DNA of 39,846 nt from positions 1 to 39,846 of IMG/VR virus record IMGVR_UViG_3300042305_001747. One strand, 5' to 3'. This DNA comes from a virus. Position 1 is the stretch's first letter, and every line of letters begins with the position of its first letter. The notes under the pieces were generated by a model that made no database searches, had not been told where the DNA came from, and was given only the letters and a program-made list of their open reading frames with translations. Below are positions 38,893 to 39,846 of this stretch, in pieces. A program made the position numbers and the translations under genes.

Positions 38893-39615
38893 ATGGAAAC
38901 AAAATACTATTTGTATATTAAAACAAGTCCAATTGGTTTAAAATATCTTGGTAAAACAACTAAAAATCCTTTCACCTACTTAGGTAGTGGTAAAATTTGG
39001 AAACAACATATTAAAAAACATAATTTAACTATTAACGATATTAAAACAGAAGTTGTGTTCGAAACAAATGATGTTAATAAATTAATTGAAAAAGGTTTGG
39101 AATTAAGTGCGTTATACAATGTTGTTAAATCAAAAGAGTGGGCTAATTTAAGAGAAGAGGCTGGTGATGGTGGTGATACTAGTAATTTTATTAATTTTAC
39201 AAACCCAGTTTTTCACAATTCAGAAAGAAGTAAACATCTAAATGAGTGGTTAAAAAATGTGAGTGAAGATGAAATGAAACAAATTTTAAGAGAAAGGATT
39301 GCAAAAGTTGATTTTAATGAGAGGGATAAAAAAACAAAAGAAAATACAGATTGGGAAAGTTGGAGGGAATCTATTAAAAATAGAAAAACTGACTATACCA
39401 AATTCTTAGGTAAGGTTCACGAAAAAAATAAAAAACCAGTGCTACAATTTGATTTAGATGATAATTTTATACAAGAATTTGATAGTGCATCGTCAGCGGC
39501 TAAATCGTTAGGTTGTAGTAATGGTGGTAATATAACAAATTGTTGTAAAAGTAGATGTAAATCTACTTTAGGATTTAAATGGAAATATAAAAACATAGAA
39601 AATGAAAGCAAATAA
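38893..39615 (+). CDS. GIY-YIG-type homing endonuclease with NUMOD1 tail
   Basis: The product is 240 residues. The N terminus [20 protein letters not shown], followed by YLGSGKIW, fits the divergent GIY-YIG nuclease group common in phages. The middle is basic and helical. The C-terminal [20 protein letters not shown], then [19 protein letters not shown] and FKWKY, matches the NUMOD1 DNA-binding motif. It is inserted between the two parts of thyA, with no room for a group I intron core outside the ORF. Its stop overlaps the start codon of the thyA C-terminal part. Confidence 0.85.
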   Translation: METKYYLYIKTSPIGLKYLGKTTKNPFTYLGSGKIWKQHIKKHNLTINDIKTEVVFETNDVNKLIEKGLELSALYNVVKSKEWANLREEAGDGGDTSNFINFTNPVFHNSERSKHLNEWLKNVSEDEMKQILRERIAKVDFNERDKKTKENTDWESWRESIKNRKTDYTKFLGKVHEKNKKPVLQFDLDDNFIQEFDSASSAAKSLGCSNGGNITNCCKSRCKSTLGFKWKYKNIENESK

Positions 39616-39846
39616 AAATGATTTACACGAAAGTGGTCGTCCACTCTCACAAGAAGAATTCATCGACAAAATCAAAACAGATGATGAGTTTGCTAAGAAG
39701 TGGGGTGAATTAGGACCAATTTATGGTAAACAGTGGAGAGAATGGAAAACCGAAGTTGCTATTCCAACAACATTAAAAATTGATGATGGTGATGATATTG
39801 AACCCTTATATGTAAAAGGAACACAGTATATTGACCAAATCCAAAA
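39602..39846 (+). CDS. thyA: Thymidylate synthase, C-terminal fragment (split gene, 3' partial)
   Basis: The visible 81 residues begin with a new ATG ([20 protein letters not shown]) and continue through [20 protein letters not shown] and IYGKQWREW, which is the G-P-x-Y-G-x-Q-W-R motif of ThyA, to QYIDQIQ (start of the conserved D-Q-I segment). The frame runs off the window before the catalytic Cys. The start overlaps the endonuclease stop by 14 bases, so translation can be coupled. The break lies in a variable surface loop of ThyA, which favours function as a two-piece enzyme. Confidence 0.88.
   Translation, partial: MKANKNDLHESGRPLSQEEFIDKIKTDDEFAKKWGELGPIYGKQWREWKTEVAIPTTLKIDDGDDIEPLYVKGTQYIDQIQ

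Noticed and set aside
38855-39615. Group I intron in thyA
   Set aside because: Only about 38 bases lie outside the endonuclease ORF, too few for a catalytic core, and the 3' part of thyA has its own ATG. Splicing was not tested.
38534-39846. Intein in thymidylate synthase
   Set aside because: The frame is broken by stops on both sides and no splicing-block motifs are seen.
1-39846. tRNA genes
   Set aside because: Gaps were inspected for cloverleaf-like GC arms and TTC-type loops and none was found; a tRNA search program would settle this.

Overview
The window is about 40 kb of AT-rich, densely packed DNA with many ATGA/TAATG gene overlaps. It is best read as part of a large tailed-phage genome (Caudoviricetes, myovirus-like, with a T4-type recombination module) from an uncultured phage. 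The likely host is a Bacteroidota bacterium, probably flavobacterial. Four things support this host: (i) at least eight intergenic sites match the Bacteroidota vegetative promoter (-33 TTTG/TTG, 19-20 nt, -7 TAnnTTTG), (ii) Shine-Dalgarno sites are essentially absent, (iii) there is a Bacteroidota-type histone H1-like protein, and (iv) one secreted protein has a signal peptide ending in AFSQ. No rRNA, tRNA, CRISPR or insertion sequence was seen, and no stretch over 300 bases lacks a gene.

Layout. 1-6402 (+): virion-surface genes. Three proteins carry long Thr-Pro-Ser repeats that link small cysteine-rich modules; a small beta-sandwich-like protein and a 720-residue tail or baseplate-like protein accompany them. 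6444-13415 (+): DNA processing, with a RuvC-like resolvase, a structured leader or small RNA, a DnaG-type primase, a PD-(D/E)XK nuclease, and SbcD/gp47 and SbcC/gp46 homologues. 13453-18262 (+): ClpP-like protease, an overlapping pair of membrane/coiled-coil proteins resembling spanins, an RpoD-like sigma factor, a membrane protein with a Val-Glu-Pro repeat and a probable -1 frameshift, and an amidase-like protein lacking its zinc ligands. 18249-23124 (+): possible head-assembly or scaffold genes, the H1-like protein and small genes. 23105-23904 (-): two genes. 24000-25892 (+): Dam-type methylase, thioredoxin and glutaredoxin.

25904-32125 (-): a seven-gene glycan cassette (DegT aminotransferase, hexapeptide acetyltransferase, three GT-A glycosyltransferases, SDR, PhyH dioxygenase). 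32159-32619 (-): a ribbon-helix-helix repressor gene preceded by three tandem 8-bp repeats, and a small Cys-rich protein. 32709-39846 (mostly +): second methylase, DUF192 protein, type II glutamine synthetase, HAD phosphatase, duplicated small genes with a repeated gene junction, and a thymidylate synthase gene split into two ORFs by a GIY-YIG homing endonuclease.

How it fits together (inference). Replication and metabolic genes have host-type promoters. Virion, putative lysis and some other genes carry a different motif, TATTTATAA, placed directly before the start codon on both strands, which the phage sigma factor might serve. The glycan cassette and the mucin-like Thr/Ser/Pro virion proteins together suggest that the phage may glycosylate its own surface. 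This is the most interesting system-level hypothesis here, but it is unproven.
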